NCBI GenBank assembly: GCA_951394045.1
Contig: OX595988.1
Span: 2,309,352-2,373,351 of the forward strand
Reading direction: 5' to 3'
Length of the DNA: 64,000 nt
DNA from: Nitzschia sp. DOCU1
Taxonomy: Eukaryota > Bacillariophyta > Bacillariophyceae > Bacillariales > Bacillariaceae
Positions 28,904 through 39,200 of the stretch are shown piece by piece. Made by a program: the position numbers and the translations under genes. Within the stretch, counting starts at the first letter, position 1. Each line of letters opens with the position of its first letter. The notes beneath the pieces are model-generated. The model saw only the letters and a list, made by a program, of their open reading frames with translations, was not told the DNA's origin and did no database searches.

Positions 28904-31201
28904 ATGGCAAAGAAAAAAGGAAAGGATGTTGAAAAGAAGCTGGCTTTGGCCGCTCGTAAAGAGGCAAAACAGGAAAAAGCGGCAAAGAAGCGACTGGCAA
29001 AGGAGCAAGGCTCGGCCGTTGGAGACGACGATCAGGACGAAGAAATTGATCAAGTATTGCATGCTTATAAGAGCCAAGACAGAGCCACTGCCGCTGCAGT
29101 GGTGGAAAGTGACAAGCCTTTCCTTGAGGCTATAGCGACGCCCTTTCCTCTGCCACGAGCAAATGGTACATTGTGTGACGTTGATGGCGAGAAGCGAGAC
29201 TATTTCTACCTCTTTGGCGGCGAATATTTTGACGGTGTCTCCAATATCTTTCTGGATGATCTACTGCGATACGAAGTTGCAAAGAAAGAGTGGAAACAAA
29301 TCTTCACGTCACCGCGACCTAGTGCTCGATGCGCTCATTCTTGTGTATCGTACAAGCAATGCTTATACATTTTTGGCGGCGAGATGGAGACCGCGGATCA
29401 ATTCCACCACTATCGCGACCTGTGGAAGTTCGATACCAATACCCTCAAGTGGACAGAAATCGCCGCAAAAAATCCGCCATCTCCTCGTTCGGGACATGGT
29501 GCATTTGTATGGAAGAACTATATGATTCTCTTTGGCGGCTTTTTCGAAGCTCTCAGAGAGACAAAGTGGTACAATGACGTTTGCGTCTTCAATCTTCAAA
29601 CAGAAACGTGGATGGATGTCCCGCAGTCCAGACTAGCCGTAAAGCCGGAGCCACGGTCAGCGTGCAATATTGCGTTGTATGGTACGGACAAAATTATTAT
29701 GCATGGGGGGTTCTCGAAAATGAAGAGCGTCAATGCTTCCACCGAGACCAAGGTACACTCCGATGCTTGGGTCCTTCATCTGGCACCCCTATTGCAAGAA
29801 AAGCCTCCTACGTGGGAACGGTGGATATCCTCTTCCAAGGGTGTATCTAATTCTACGCCAAACAATCGTGCTGGAACAGCCTCCGTCTCCTACAAAAATC
29901 GTATGTTAGTCTTTGGAGGTGTGGTCGACTCGGAACAACAGAACCACAAGGTTGACAGTGTCTTTTACAACTCCCTTTTTGCCTTGGATGTCGAACGACG
30001 AAAATGGTTCCCATTGAGGGTAAAAGAAAGGGCGGTAGCTGGTAGCGCTGGTCGACGACGACGAAAACCTAAAGATGACACTGATGGACAAGATCAAGCT
30101 CCGGCCGACCAGTCGAACAATCAGGACGATGAGAGCAGTAGTTCGGATTTAGAAGAAGAGGAAGACGCTGCTGTCGGAGACGACGAGAAGAGTGGATGGG
30201 ATTTAGAGATGCTGCGTGCCAACATGTTTGCCTTTGTGGACGGGGACGGAAATATAGTCTATGAGAAGATCGAGGAAGAAGAGGAGGAAAAGAAAGAGCA
30301 CGATGAAGTGGAGGAAACCAAAGAAACAGAAGAGACAAAAGACGGTGATAATCACTCGGAGGAGGAAGAAGAGAAAGAAGAGACAAAGGAGGAGGAGAGC
30401 GACGATGAGGAAAAGGAGGGAAAAGATATCAATGCTCCTCCCAATGGTTCAGCGCTACCTGGCAAACCGCCAAATGCTTCGAAAGTTACCTCGTCGTCGG
30501 TGATGATACTGAATCCCGAGACCAATGTACCCGAAGCCGTCGAAAGAAAAGATCCACTTCCGAGGATAAACTCTTCTCTGGTGGTTATAGGTCATATGCT
30601 TTACCTGTATGGCGGAATACTCGAAGTTGGTGATCGAGAGGTCACACTCGATGATATGTGGGCACTGGATTTGCGAAAGAGAGAAAGTTGGGAATGTCTT
30701 TGGCCCGGTACGATGCACAAACAAGTCTGGCGGGGTGCAGTCTTTGATGACGACGACAGCTATATAAGTACCGGCAAGGAGGACGGCAGCGACGACGAAG
30801 GGGACGATGGCGACACCTCAAGCGATGATGAGAATGAAAAAGAGACGACCAAAGTGAAGAAGGCAGGCAAGAAGAAGGGACTTCGACAGGAAATTTCAAG
30901 AATAAATGAAAAATACGAACTCGGCGACGAAAATCGGACACCCCGTGATGGAGAGTCGTTGGCCGACTTCTACTCTCGAACTTCAACATATTGGAATGGG
31001 CAAGCAGCAGAGGCTCTTACCGGAACAGATGCGGAATTATCGAACAAGGAACTCAAGAGACAAGGGTTCATATTAGCGCAGAATCGCTTTGAGGAGCTCA
31101 AGCCGGTTCTTGATCGACTTGCAGAGCTAAGCCTATCCTCCAGCAAGGACGGCAAAAGCGAAAAGAAGAAGGATAAAGACAAGAAGAAAAGCAAAAGATA
31201 A
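28904..31201 (+). CDS. KLHDC4-like kelch-repeat protein
   Basis: A single-exon 765-residue protein. The very basic start MAKKKGKDVEKKLALAARK is typical of the KLHDC4 group. Kelch repeats with the paired Gly and the Tyr/Trp signature follow: FYLFGGEYFDG, LYIFGGEMETADQFHHYRDLW, MILFGGFFEALRETKWYND, KIIMHGGFSK, MLVFGGVVDS and, after a long acidic insert of about 150 residues (EEEEEKKEHDEVEET...), LYLYGGILEVGDREVTLDDMW. The C-terminal block RTPRDGESLADFYSRTSTYWN is the conserved KLHDC4 tail, followed by a Lys-rich end. The protein is probably a nuclear or nucleolar scaffold; its exact role is not known even in well-studied species. No intron is needed. Confidence 0.88.
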   Translation: MAKKKGKDVEKKLALAARKEAKQEKAAKKRLAKEQGSAVGDDDQDEEIDQVLHAYKSQDRATAAAVVESDKPFLEAIATPFPLPRANGTLCDVDGEKRDYFYLFGGEYFDGVSNIFLDDLLRYEVAKKEWKQIFTSPRPSARCAHSCVSYKQCLYIFGGEMETADQFHHYRDLWKFDTNTLKWTEIAAKNPPSPRSGHGAFVWKNYMILFGGFFEALRETKWYNDVCVFNLQTETWMDVPQSRLAVKPEPRSACNIALYGTDKIIMHGGFSKMKSVNASTETKVHSDAWVLHLAPLLQEKPPTWERWISSSKGVSNSTPNNRAGTASVSYKNRMLVFGGVVDSEQQNHKVDSVFYNSLFALDVERRKWFPLRVKERAVAGSAGRRRRKPKDDTDGQDQAPADQSNNQDDESSSSDLEEEEDAAVGDDEKSGWDLEMLRANMFAFVDGDGNIVYEKIEEEEEEKKEHDEVEETKETEETKDGDNHSEEEEEKEETKEEESDDEEKEGKDINAPPNGSALPGKPPNASKVTSSSVMILNPETNVPEAVERKDPLPRINSSLVVIGHMLYLYGGILEVGDREVTLDDMWALDLRKRESWECLWPGTMHKQVWRGAVFDDDDSYISTGKEDGSDDEGDDGDTSSDDENEKETTKVKKAGKKKGLRQEISRINEKYELGDENRTPRDGESLADFYSRTSTYWNGQAAEALTGTDAELSNKELKRQGFILAQNRFEELKPVLDRLAELSLSSSKDGKSEKKKDKDKKKSKR

Positions 31202-31227
31202 ACTATGCTAAATCAAGCCTTATTTTT

Positions 31228-33112
31228 CTATGGTACACAGCGATTTGGATCGCGCGGGAACATAGAAGCCTTTCGAACGTTGTCCAGCCCAAGGTAGAGG
31301 AATACAACACGCTCCAGCCCAATTCCTGCACCGGCATGAGGGTATACACCGTCTCGGAATGATTTTATGTACGCCTGCAGTCCTTCGCCGGCCTCAATAC
31401 CTTTCATTTTGAGGTTTTCTTCTACGAGATCGGGATCATGACAACGCTGGGCTCCTGAACAAATCTCTTGGCCGCGAATGAAAATGTCATATGAATTCGA
31501 AAACTTTGGATCGTCAGGGTCGGGCATAGTATAGAAAGGTCTCACATCCATAGGATACTTATCCAGCATGAAGAAATCAGTCCCGTATTTTTCCTTTACT
31601 ATCTTACCAAGAGCCAGTTCCTGTCCGAAGAATTGGTGTTGAGGAGACCTAGAGCAAAAGAAAAGATGACAGCAGCATTCAGCGAGTACTCACCATTGCT
31701 CCTGATAAATCCCCCATTCCGTCTCCAATATCAAATCCTTCCTCCTTCAAGATTTCCATTGCTTCGGGCCAATGAATAACGCAGGGTTCCTCCGTGAAGG
31801 TGCAAGGCTCGGACGGGTACTGTTCGCGAATGACAGCCAACTCCTTGGCGAGTCTCGACTCAAGACCTGTAAAGATGTGTCGGAACATGTTATGTATCAC
31901 CTCCAATGTCTCCATATAATGATCGTTGATGGCCATCTCAAGGTCCAAACCAGTAAATTCGCAAAGGTGCCGACGAGTGTGGGAATTTTCGGCGCGAAAG
32001 ACAGGGCCAATCTCAAAGACCCTGGTCAGATCGGATGAAATGGCCATTTGTTTGTAGAGCTGGGGAGACTGAGCCAGACAGGCCGTCTGACCGAAGTAGT
32101 CCGTCGTGAAAACACCGGCGCCACTTTCACTTTCTCCAGCAATTAGTTTAGGCGTATGGATTTCGATAAATCCTTGAGAATACAACGATTCACGGAAAAG
32201 CTGACAAACCATGGACTGAACACGGAGGATGGCATTGTTGGCAGGCGCTCGGAGATCCATCCAGCGATTGTCCAATCGCAGTTCCTGACCCAGGCGAGGG
32301 AAGGGTCGGTCCGTATCTTGAGACGCGTCGACCTCAGCTTCACTACGCGCGGCATCTTCGACAAGGAAAGGAAGAATTGCATTTGCTTTTGCAACCGAGT
32401 GAATTCTGTCAATCTGAACCTCGACATTTTGAACGGAGCATGATCGGACTTCAGACTCCACGAGCGTTCCTTCTATATCGATGATGCTTTCCGCCGTCAA
32501 CGATTTCAAATATTGGATCATCTTCTGAGAAAATTCCGGCCTGTCCTTGTCCTTGAAAAATACTGCCTGAACAGTATTGAACGAGTCTTGTCGAAGCACC
32601 AAAAAACTAGATCCTCCCTTAACACGGATGGACTGCAATCGCCCTCGTAGCCAGACAGTTTCACCTGGTTTGTGTTTCTCTCCCAGATCTGCTACGTTCG
32701 CAAAATTACGCCCGGTCCGGCTTCGCGACATAATCCTTGTCATATCCCCAAAAGGCTCATATGAACCCTGTTCCTCGTAGGACAGGTACGTCACGTCGTG
32801 GATTCTCTCGGCGGCTTCTTTTGCTGCCTGCTCAGCAGCCTTCTTAGCTTGCTTTTCCGCCTTCAACCGTTCCTTCTCGGCTTTGCGCTCCTCTCGCTCT
32901 TGCTTGATCCTTGCCATTTCCTCCTCCGTCTTTTCAGTGTCTTGCGTGGACATCCAACATCTTGTCGCAAATGATCCAGTGGCTGCTCTTGTCGCGACAC
33001 GTGGTGCCAGGAATCTCGCGCTCCTCAATGTGAACGACATGACTCCCAAAGCACGTAGCGACGCGATGAATACAACGACCACAATTGAAACTGAGAGATT
33101 ATGACGCGCCAT
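31228..33112 (-). CDS. aspartyl-tRNA synthetase, eukaryotic-type core with organellar leader, two exons
   Basis: Exons 33112-31694 and 31620-31228, with a 73-nt intron in phase 0, give 603 residues. The acceptor at 31621 is chosen because the nearer AG leads to a stop, while this one restores [29 protein letters not shown], which aligns with other AspRSs. The anticodon-binding OB fold is at about 145-250 ([17 protein letters not shown]). Class II motif 2 is [22 protein letters not shown], and motif 3 is [34 protein letters not shown] is the aspartate-specific block. The core belongs to the archaeal/eukaryotic type. The leader is hydrophobic ([18 protein letters not shown]) then basic, with Phe27 just after the likely cleavage, as in diatom plastid presequences. 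Met25 is a second start that would leave a mitochondrial-type leader. Confidence 0.9.
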
Positions 33113-34997
33113 GACCCGTGTTCCAATTATCAGCTGTGTTATGAGAAGTGCTTACCCCAACACGGAAACTTGGAACATTGACGTTTGATGGCTCTCAACG
33201 AGACGCTGATGGAGACAACGAATTTGCGGTCGGTTGAGTGGACGTCCGTCGGTAGCACGAAAGTCGCCCCAGAGAAACGTCACTGCGATCCCCTGATGTA
33301 TCTTCCTCGGTATGTACGTCGACCGACGCGATCTTTCGTTTCGGTTGACCAAAGCGACTGTCAGGTCTCCCGATTCCGACTAAGGCAATAATCGTTCATT
33401 TAACAACTTTTTGGTAATTATGGACAATGACTCTAACAACAAAATGTCATAGGAGTCGACTTCTTTTGTCGTCGTGAAAGTGGGCGTGGCGGGAAAGGCA
33501 TCTCATTCTGATCCAATGATGATGTCAACCTCGACCAAAGAATATGGAAAGCAGGCTGCAAAAGCTACAGACGCGGCAAAGAATCACCAATCAAAAATGA
33601 GTCCACCAACCTGCTCTCCCATCAAACGTCGGTCAAAGCCAACGCTGCTTCCGACATGAAGAAAGTTCCCATCAGAGCAAATCCAAAAATCGTTCAACGA
33701 CGACAAAAACATCTTCCTTCTTGAAAGAAGACGTTTCGTCCCATTGCCGAAAAGGTGAGTCTAATCTTGCATTGCAATGATCGAGACCGGGGATTGTTGG
33801 ATTGTTGCATGTAATCGTTGTTGCTTTTGTTGCTGTTTTTGTTCCATCGTTAAGAACTCTTTTTCGATCGTATCGTATGCGATGTGCTTTCGTCGTTGTC
33901 GTCGTCGTCGTCGTCGACATTGTTGTTGGTGGGCTGCCTCAAACCACCGTGAATGCGAATTTCTCGTTGTTGGATATGCTTCACATCTTGCTTGAGCATC
34001 ACATGTTAAAACATGTGTCATCCGTTGAATGCCGTCGTTGTTTGTCACCGTCAATGACAAAAAGACAAATATCATCTCCACATATTCGAATTCCCCGCCA
34101 ATACTTGCATCCAACACGCACGGAAAGTTTCCCACGGAAATCCTCAATCATCGTCTCTTGCTACCTAACACCACACGCACAAGAAAGAGATTATTTACTT
34201 GGCATGGTGCTGTTGATGCTGGTTGCTTGCCCGTTCCGTCCATCACCCTTGTCCATCATCGTCAATTCCATGCAGTCGCACAACCAGGTGCGTGGATGTG
34301 ATGGGGGCAATGGTGACGACCACCACGTACTCGTTCTTTAACTGTTGGACCACTCGCAAACGCATCACATTTATTTGTCCGACATATGGAGCAAAGGAGA
34401 GAAAGACTCGTTTCGTGCTCTCGTGGTCGTCGGTCTGTGTCGGATGGATTTTTCTTCATATCCTCAACCGCGGCATGCATCAGTCAACTCTCCTTCCACC
34501 AACACATCATAGTCTGGTACGCTTCTACGCGTTTCTACGTAGTACCAACTATCTACCAATCACAGCTCGCGAATCGGCTTTGCACTTGTTGGTCGGCGAT
34601 GTGGCATGTGACGTTTCATGATGTTTCTATCAAAGGCAGATGTTCATGCTTCTCCGTTTATCTAAATCTTTCGCAACTTATATGCGTGGCTGTTGTCACC
34701 AGATGACACTGTCAACTTTGTTATGATCGAGCATGTCTGGCTGCATTTTTCCCGCCAATCATTTTGTCAAATGGCCCTGAGTCAAATGGCCGAGTGATGT
34801 CTTTCAACTTTTTCTGCTTGCGAAAAAGATTTGCGTTTTTTTCTGTGCCGGCTGACGACAACTCACCTTGCACCTTTTTTCGCTTTTCGCCAACAGGTTA
34901 CCCATCAAAAGAGACATAAAAAAGCGTTCCGAGAGTGCAGATCTGATTCTGCACCACCTGTCACAGACCAAGACACAAGGCTAACAAAATCAATACA
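33113..34997. other. long intergenic region upstream of the TALE homeodomain gene
   Basis: About 1.9 kb, the longest gap in the window. Many frames overlap on both strands but none has family resemblance or a consistent codon style. A donor-like AAAG/GTGAGT lies at 33755 and a CAG acceptor at 34896, so a 1.1-kb 5' UTR intron for the homeodomain gene is possible; every coding intron here is below 100 nt. An in-frame stop upstream of 34998 excludes a coding join through that acceptor. It should also hold the AspRS promoter. Confidence 0.35.
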
Positions 34998-35849
34998 ATG
35001 GCATCGGATAGTCCCTGCAAGTCCAAGAGCGGACGAGGATCTAAAAAGACGTCGAGTCTTCCTACCGAAACGGTGGAATACTTGAAAGCCTGGATGATGT
35101 CTCCAGAACACATCGCCCATCCCTATCCCACCGAACAAGAGAAGGCGCAAATCATGATTGACACTGGGATCGAACTGAAGCAGCTCACTAACTGGTTTGT
35201 TAACAACCGCAAGCGATACTGGAAACCACGAGTCGAGGCACGTATCCAGCAGCAAGCTCACGCTGCAGCAGTTGCCGTAACGGCTCATGCTGCTGTCGTC
35301 GCTGCTACCGCCAACGCCTCTCAGGCAGTGACGCCAGTCACTCCTGATCCTGGTTTCAGGCCCACGTTTAACCTGGGTTCCAATGGCCTCATTCAATTTG
35401 ACATTCCCAGAACCTCAAGTCAGAACTCGCTGGTGGGTACCGATCTTTCCAAGGTTCTTTCTCGAAGGGACAGCGCTCAGTCGCTTCATATGGTGAGCGA
35501 GGCCTCGAGCTCTGGCTCAGAAGCTGGGGACGCAAACTCGGAAGTCACGGAAGATTACACGACGGAATCTTTCACTAAAGCCGAAGAGGAGGAACAACCA
35601 GCTGTATTTACCCCCTTTCAACAAAGTACAGGACAAAACTCAAGTCAAGTCAGTCCCCCCCCTTCGCCTCCCAAGAAACGATTGATCGTGTCCAGGATGG
35701 AAGAGACCATGCCCAGCACACCAAGGAAGAAGTTCCGAAGAGTGAGTTTGGAGACTTGGCGGGACGCCTGCCAAGAAGCCACTGATGTCTATTGTGACAG
35801 CCTTCCAACGTTGGAAGAAGCCACTCAGCTCTTTGGCTACGCAAATTGA
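34998..35849 (+). CDS. TALE-class homeodomain transcription factor
   Basis: A single exon of 283 residues. The homeodomain lies near the N-terminus (about 20-80): LPTETVEYLKAWMMSPEHIAHPYPTEQEKAQI carries the three-residue extra loop with the PYP motif that defines the TALE class. Helix 3 is LTNWFVNNRKRYWKP, with the invariant W, F, N and R. Ala/His repeats follow (HAAAVAVTAHAAVVAATANA), then a Ser/Glu-rich region and a Pro-rich basic segment (SPPPSPPKKRLIV) that looks like a nuclear signal. TALE factors bind TGAC-type sites, often as heterodimers, and control life-cycle steps in algae. No second conserved domain (KNOX, BELL) is seen, so a partner is probably required. An in-frame stop upstream supports this start. 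Confidence 0.9.
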   Translation: MASDSPCKSKSGRGSKKTSSLPTETVEYLKAWMMSPEHIAHPYPTEQEKAQIMIDTGIELKQLTNWFVNNRKRYWKPRVEARIQQQAHAAAVAVTAHAAVVAATANASQAVTPVTPDPGFRPTFNLGSNGLIQFDIPRTSSQNSLVGTDLSKVLSRRDSAQSLHMVSEASSSGSEAGDANSEVTEDYTTESFTKAEEEEQPAVFTPFQQSTGQNSSQVSPPPSPPKKRLIVSRMEETMPSTPRKKFRRVSLETWRDACQEATDVYCDSLPTLEEATQLFGYAN

Positions 35850-36227
35850 ACTTGTCGACCATCGATTACGTTCTTGATATGAGAGGTTTCTTTCTTCTAC
35901 TACCCCAATCAATCGCTGCAATTGAATTATCTTATTCGGCTAGCTACAGCGTTCCCTCGCGATCGCCATGCTACTTGTCTATGGTACCATCCCCCACGAC
36001 TGTATATTTGCTGACAACTGTGTTTCGCCACAGTTTCACGCGCCAGATCCAGAAGGAAATGATGGGTATCGTTCCTCTGGCATGGCGCGTCCATGCACAA
36101 AAACCAAAGACATTTTCCTGTTGTCTCTATTAATAGTATCCTATTTTGCACTCTACCATTTGCAATTTTGTACCAACTGTTCGTAGCGAGATGTGTTCGT
36201 CGGGCAATTGAAATTTTTTGAATTTGC
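35850..36227. other. convergent 3' flanks, TALE gene and REV3
   Basis: 378 bp between two converging stop codons. Only chance frames are present; no RNA gene recognised. Confidence 0.4.
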
Positions 36228-39200
36228 TCAAAAGGTGCTGAAGAGATCAAGGACTTCACATGTTGCTGTGGCTTCGATAAGTTGTTCTTTGATGTGATGG
36301 CGTTTGTAAGTGTTTGGGCAATCGATGCATACGCAATTGGCCAAGGGCAAACGCAAACATTCCCCACCCGGTCCACCGTTGATCAAATCCATTGTTCTGA
36401 GTTTACGGCTCTCGGAGTCGTCCGGTTCCACGAGACTAGCAAATGTGTCCTCGTCCTCAAAACAACCATTGCACGCCGAACATTCCTTGGCCAGGTTCTT
36501 CGCTGCCATTTGCACTTTGCTGAGATGGGATAAGGCAAGCTGAGTTGAGTTGATTTCATCTTTTCGGCAGTCGGAACAGACCACTACAAATGCTCTGCCA
36601 CTAGCTTGGCATTTGCGGTGACATAAGGAACATACGTCACTCCCAAAGTAATTAGTGATCATAGCTCGACCGCGCGATCGGACGGGCCAGAAATGGATAC
36701 GACGCCGTGGTTTGGGGCAGGCTTGATACCAAGCACTGACATCGACAAAATGCGGGGCCAATCCAAGGCATCTCTTAAGAGATGCATTCACGTGCTAGAA
36801 AAATTGGGAGGGACAAAATGAAGCAAAAGCACAAATAAGCTCAACTAGTGGGGCCAGGCAAACAAATTCAAGCGCGACGTACCCTCTCGATGTAGTACGC
36901 CGTATGGATGGTGTATGCATCCCATCGTTCTAGCAGTTCTGTGGGCGTAAGAACACAGTCCTTCAAACGAAAGGTCACACCGGGTGTTGCAACGATCACG
37001 TATGGTAGTCTCTCTTTGTGGCGGATGATTCTTCCAGGATCTGCTTCGCCGATTCTCTTGGCAAGGACAGCTTGCACCGGGCCTTCTTTTCCACCGCGGT
37101 ACTTGCTGCGGACCCGCCCCGTTAGAATGAAGTCTGCGACGGGAATGTGACCGGCTTCGATCATTGACCACTGGCGGTACAAATAGTCCCTTACGCCGTC
37201 AATGCCGTCCCGAAAGAGGGTGATTAACGCGTTCCTGAGAATCTTTTGTGTCAGGCCACATTGATCCCGTCGTACCGTCTCGAGTCCCTTGGCCTCAAAT
37301 GTCGGTTTTTTCTGGCTCTTCGACTCAAACTTCATGCCACAATATCGTTTCATCGTTTGCATGATCGATCCAAGATATACCTTCTCCAGCTTGAGTTGCA
37401 CTGGCGGTGGGTTGTCTGCTGTCACAGCTCGACACAATTCTTCACCGAAATCGAACGCTTCCTGGTAGGAACGTCCAGGAAGTTTAACAAAGAGTGAGTC
37501 AGTGTCCCCATAAATGACTTTGGCCCCTCTCCACCTATTCCCCCTCCCCCAACGGTTGGCCAGGTCAATAGCCTTCCGAAGCGTTTTCCTCCCACATTCG
37601 ACAATGGTGTCTGCTAGAAGGGGCATTGCACATCGCCCACTGAAGGTGGCCGAGGTATAACCCTGGAAACGACAAGTCAGAACTGATTGAGATAGTTCAG
37701 GCAAGACAGCAGACTCAGGAATATACTTACATAGGTGACGTTTGCAACGTACTTCAACGCCAGTTGTCGAGCTTCTAGCTGCCGCAAAATAGCGGGGGAT
37801 AGATCCTTCACATGTTTCTTGTACTCCTTTGCTGCTCTTTTCAGCATGGCTCTGGGATACGCAAACGTTTGAGTTAACAGGGTGCCAGACAAATCCTACC
37901 TGTCAATCACGACGTATACCGTACCTGGTCGTCAACATCTCGTCAAGTACTTGCGGAAGGACTCCTTTTAAAACATCCTCTCCAACGTAGATTGTTCCAG
38001 TCGGGGCAATGTATCCTCTGTTTTCCGTCCGATTCTCGTTCGGTGCATTCTGTTCGCAAAGGGATTTAAAGTGATGGTTCAACACAGTGGCAGTTCTCTT
38101 TTCGGGGTACGTAAAAGGACCAAGCCTGCCACTCGTTCTCCCCTCCATCCGCATTTCACTCCGGGTACTATGGTACTCCAATTTTCCGGCGCAGGTTGAA
38201 TAGCAAAGGTTGTAAGCTATCACGAGCGAGGGATATAGCGCCGTGAAGTCGCAGACAACTACGGGCTCCTTATAATGACCAGACTCCGGTTCGAGGGTAA
38301 GTGCCTGCACCTCGAGAGCTTCCTGTCGATTAGTGTCATCCAGGGAGGGTGAATAGAAAAAATAGTGCCGACCTTCGAGATTAGATAAGTTTTCGTCGAT
38401 GCCTCGACGAAGCTTCCATGGGCTCTGGGTCATAGATTTGAGCGGCTCTGGCGAGCCAGAGGTACCAGATGACTGTGACTTTGCAGGCGTAGCCTTCGAC
38501 GGTGTTTTCGACTTTTTGTACCCCTCCTTCGATCCTCTCTCATCCGACCGTAGGCTTTGTAAAGCGCGCAATAGAACCCCCTCCACTTTGTACTGTGAGC
38601 CACGAATCCCGGGGAAGCTCTGTGAAAACTCGACACCGCTCAAGCGAGCGGCTTCTCCAGCTCTGCCAATGATATCTAAGGCATCGAACAAAAGCATCGT
38701 GGCCGTTGCCTGAGTGAGGCGGTGATGAAGAACTCGCCATCTCTCTGTCCCTGAAGAATACCAGCGAGTAAGCAGCAAGTCGTCATGGTATGGAATACGC
38801 TTGTTTAGCACAGCTGCCGCAACTGCAGGAAGGTAGGAATAGTTCGGGTGCTTCACCTCTTCAGCAACGATTTTCCACCCTGCAAATATTAGGCGGCCGA
38901 CCTTTACAAATGACTGCGTAAGTTGACGACTAATCAAAAGTGAACGAGTCGAATTCCAAAGTCATACTCACTATGGATGATGCTGCAGCCCCAGCGCCAA
39001 CCGTGTCGTCCCAGTCACTGCCGAGTCCACTTCCTTTCCATTTCCTCTCCTCGCTATTCCCCGGTGCAGCCATCAGAGCAGGCACGTCCTGCTTTTCGAT
39101 CAAAGCTTTCACGACGAATGACGACGCTGGGCCGGAGAACGGTGTTCTACCCAGCAGTCTCACCATGTCAAGTGTAGGCTTGTCGCTGGAAGCACCATCC

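Noticed and set aside
31624..31648. Nearer acceptor AG at the CTAG upstream of the second AspRS exon
   Set aside because: In phase 0 it leads to a stop within about 15 codons; the AG at 31621-31622 restores the conserved [12 protein letters not shown] frame.
33802..34341. 179-codon plus frame with Val/Leu-rich segments in the long gap
   Set aside because: Overlapped by equally long frames on both strands; the hydrophobic run comes from a GTCGTC triplet repeat.
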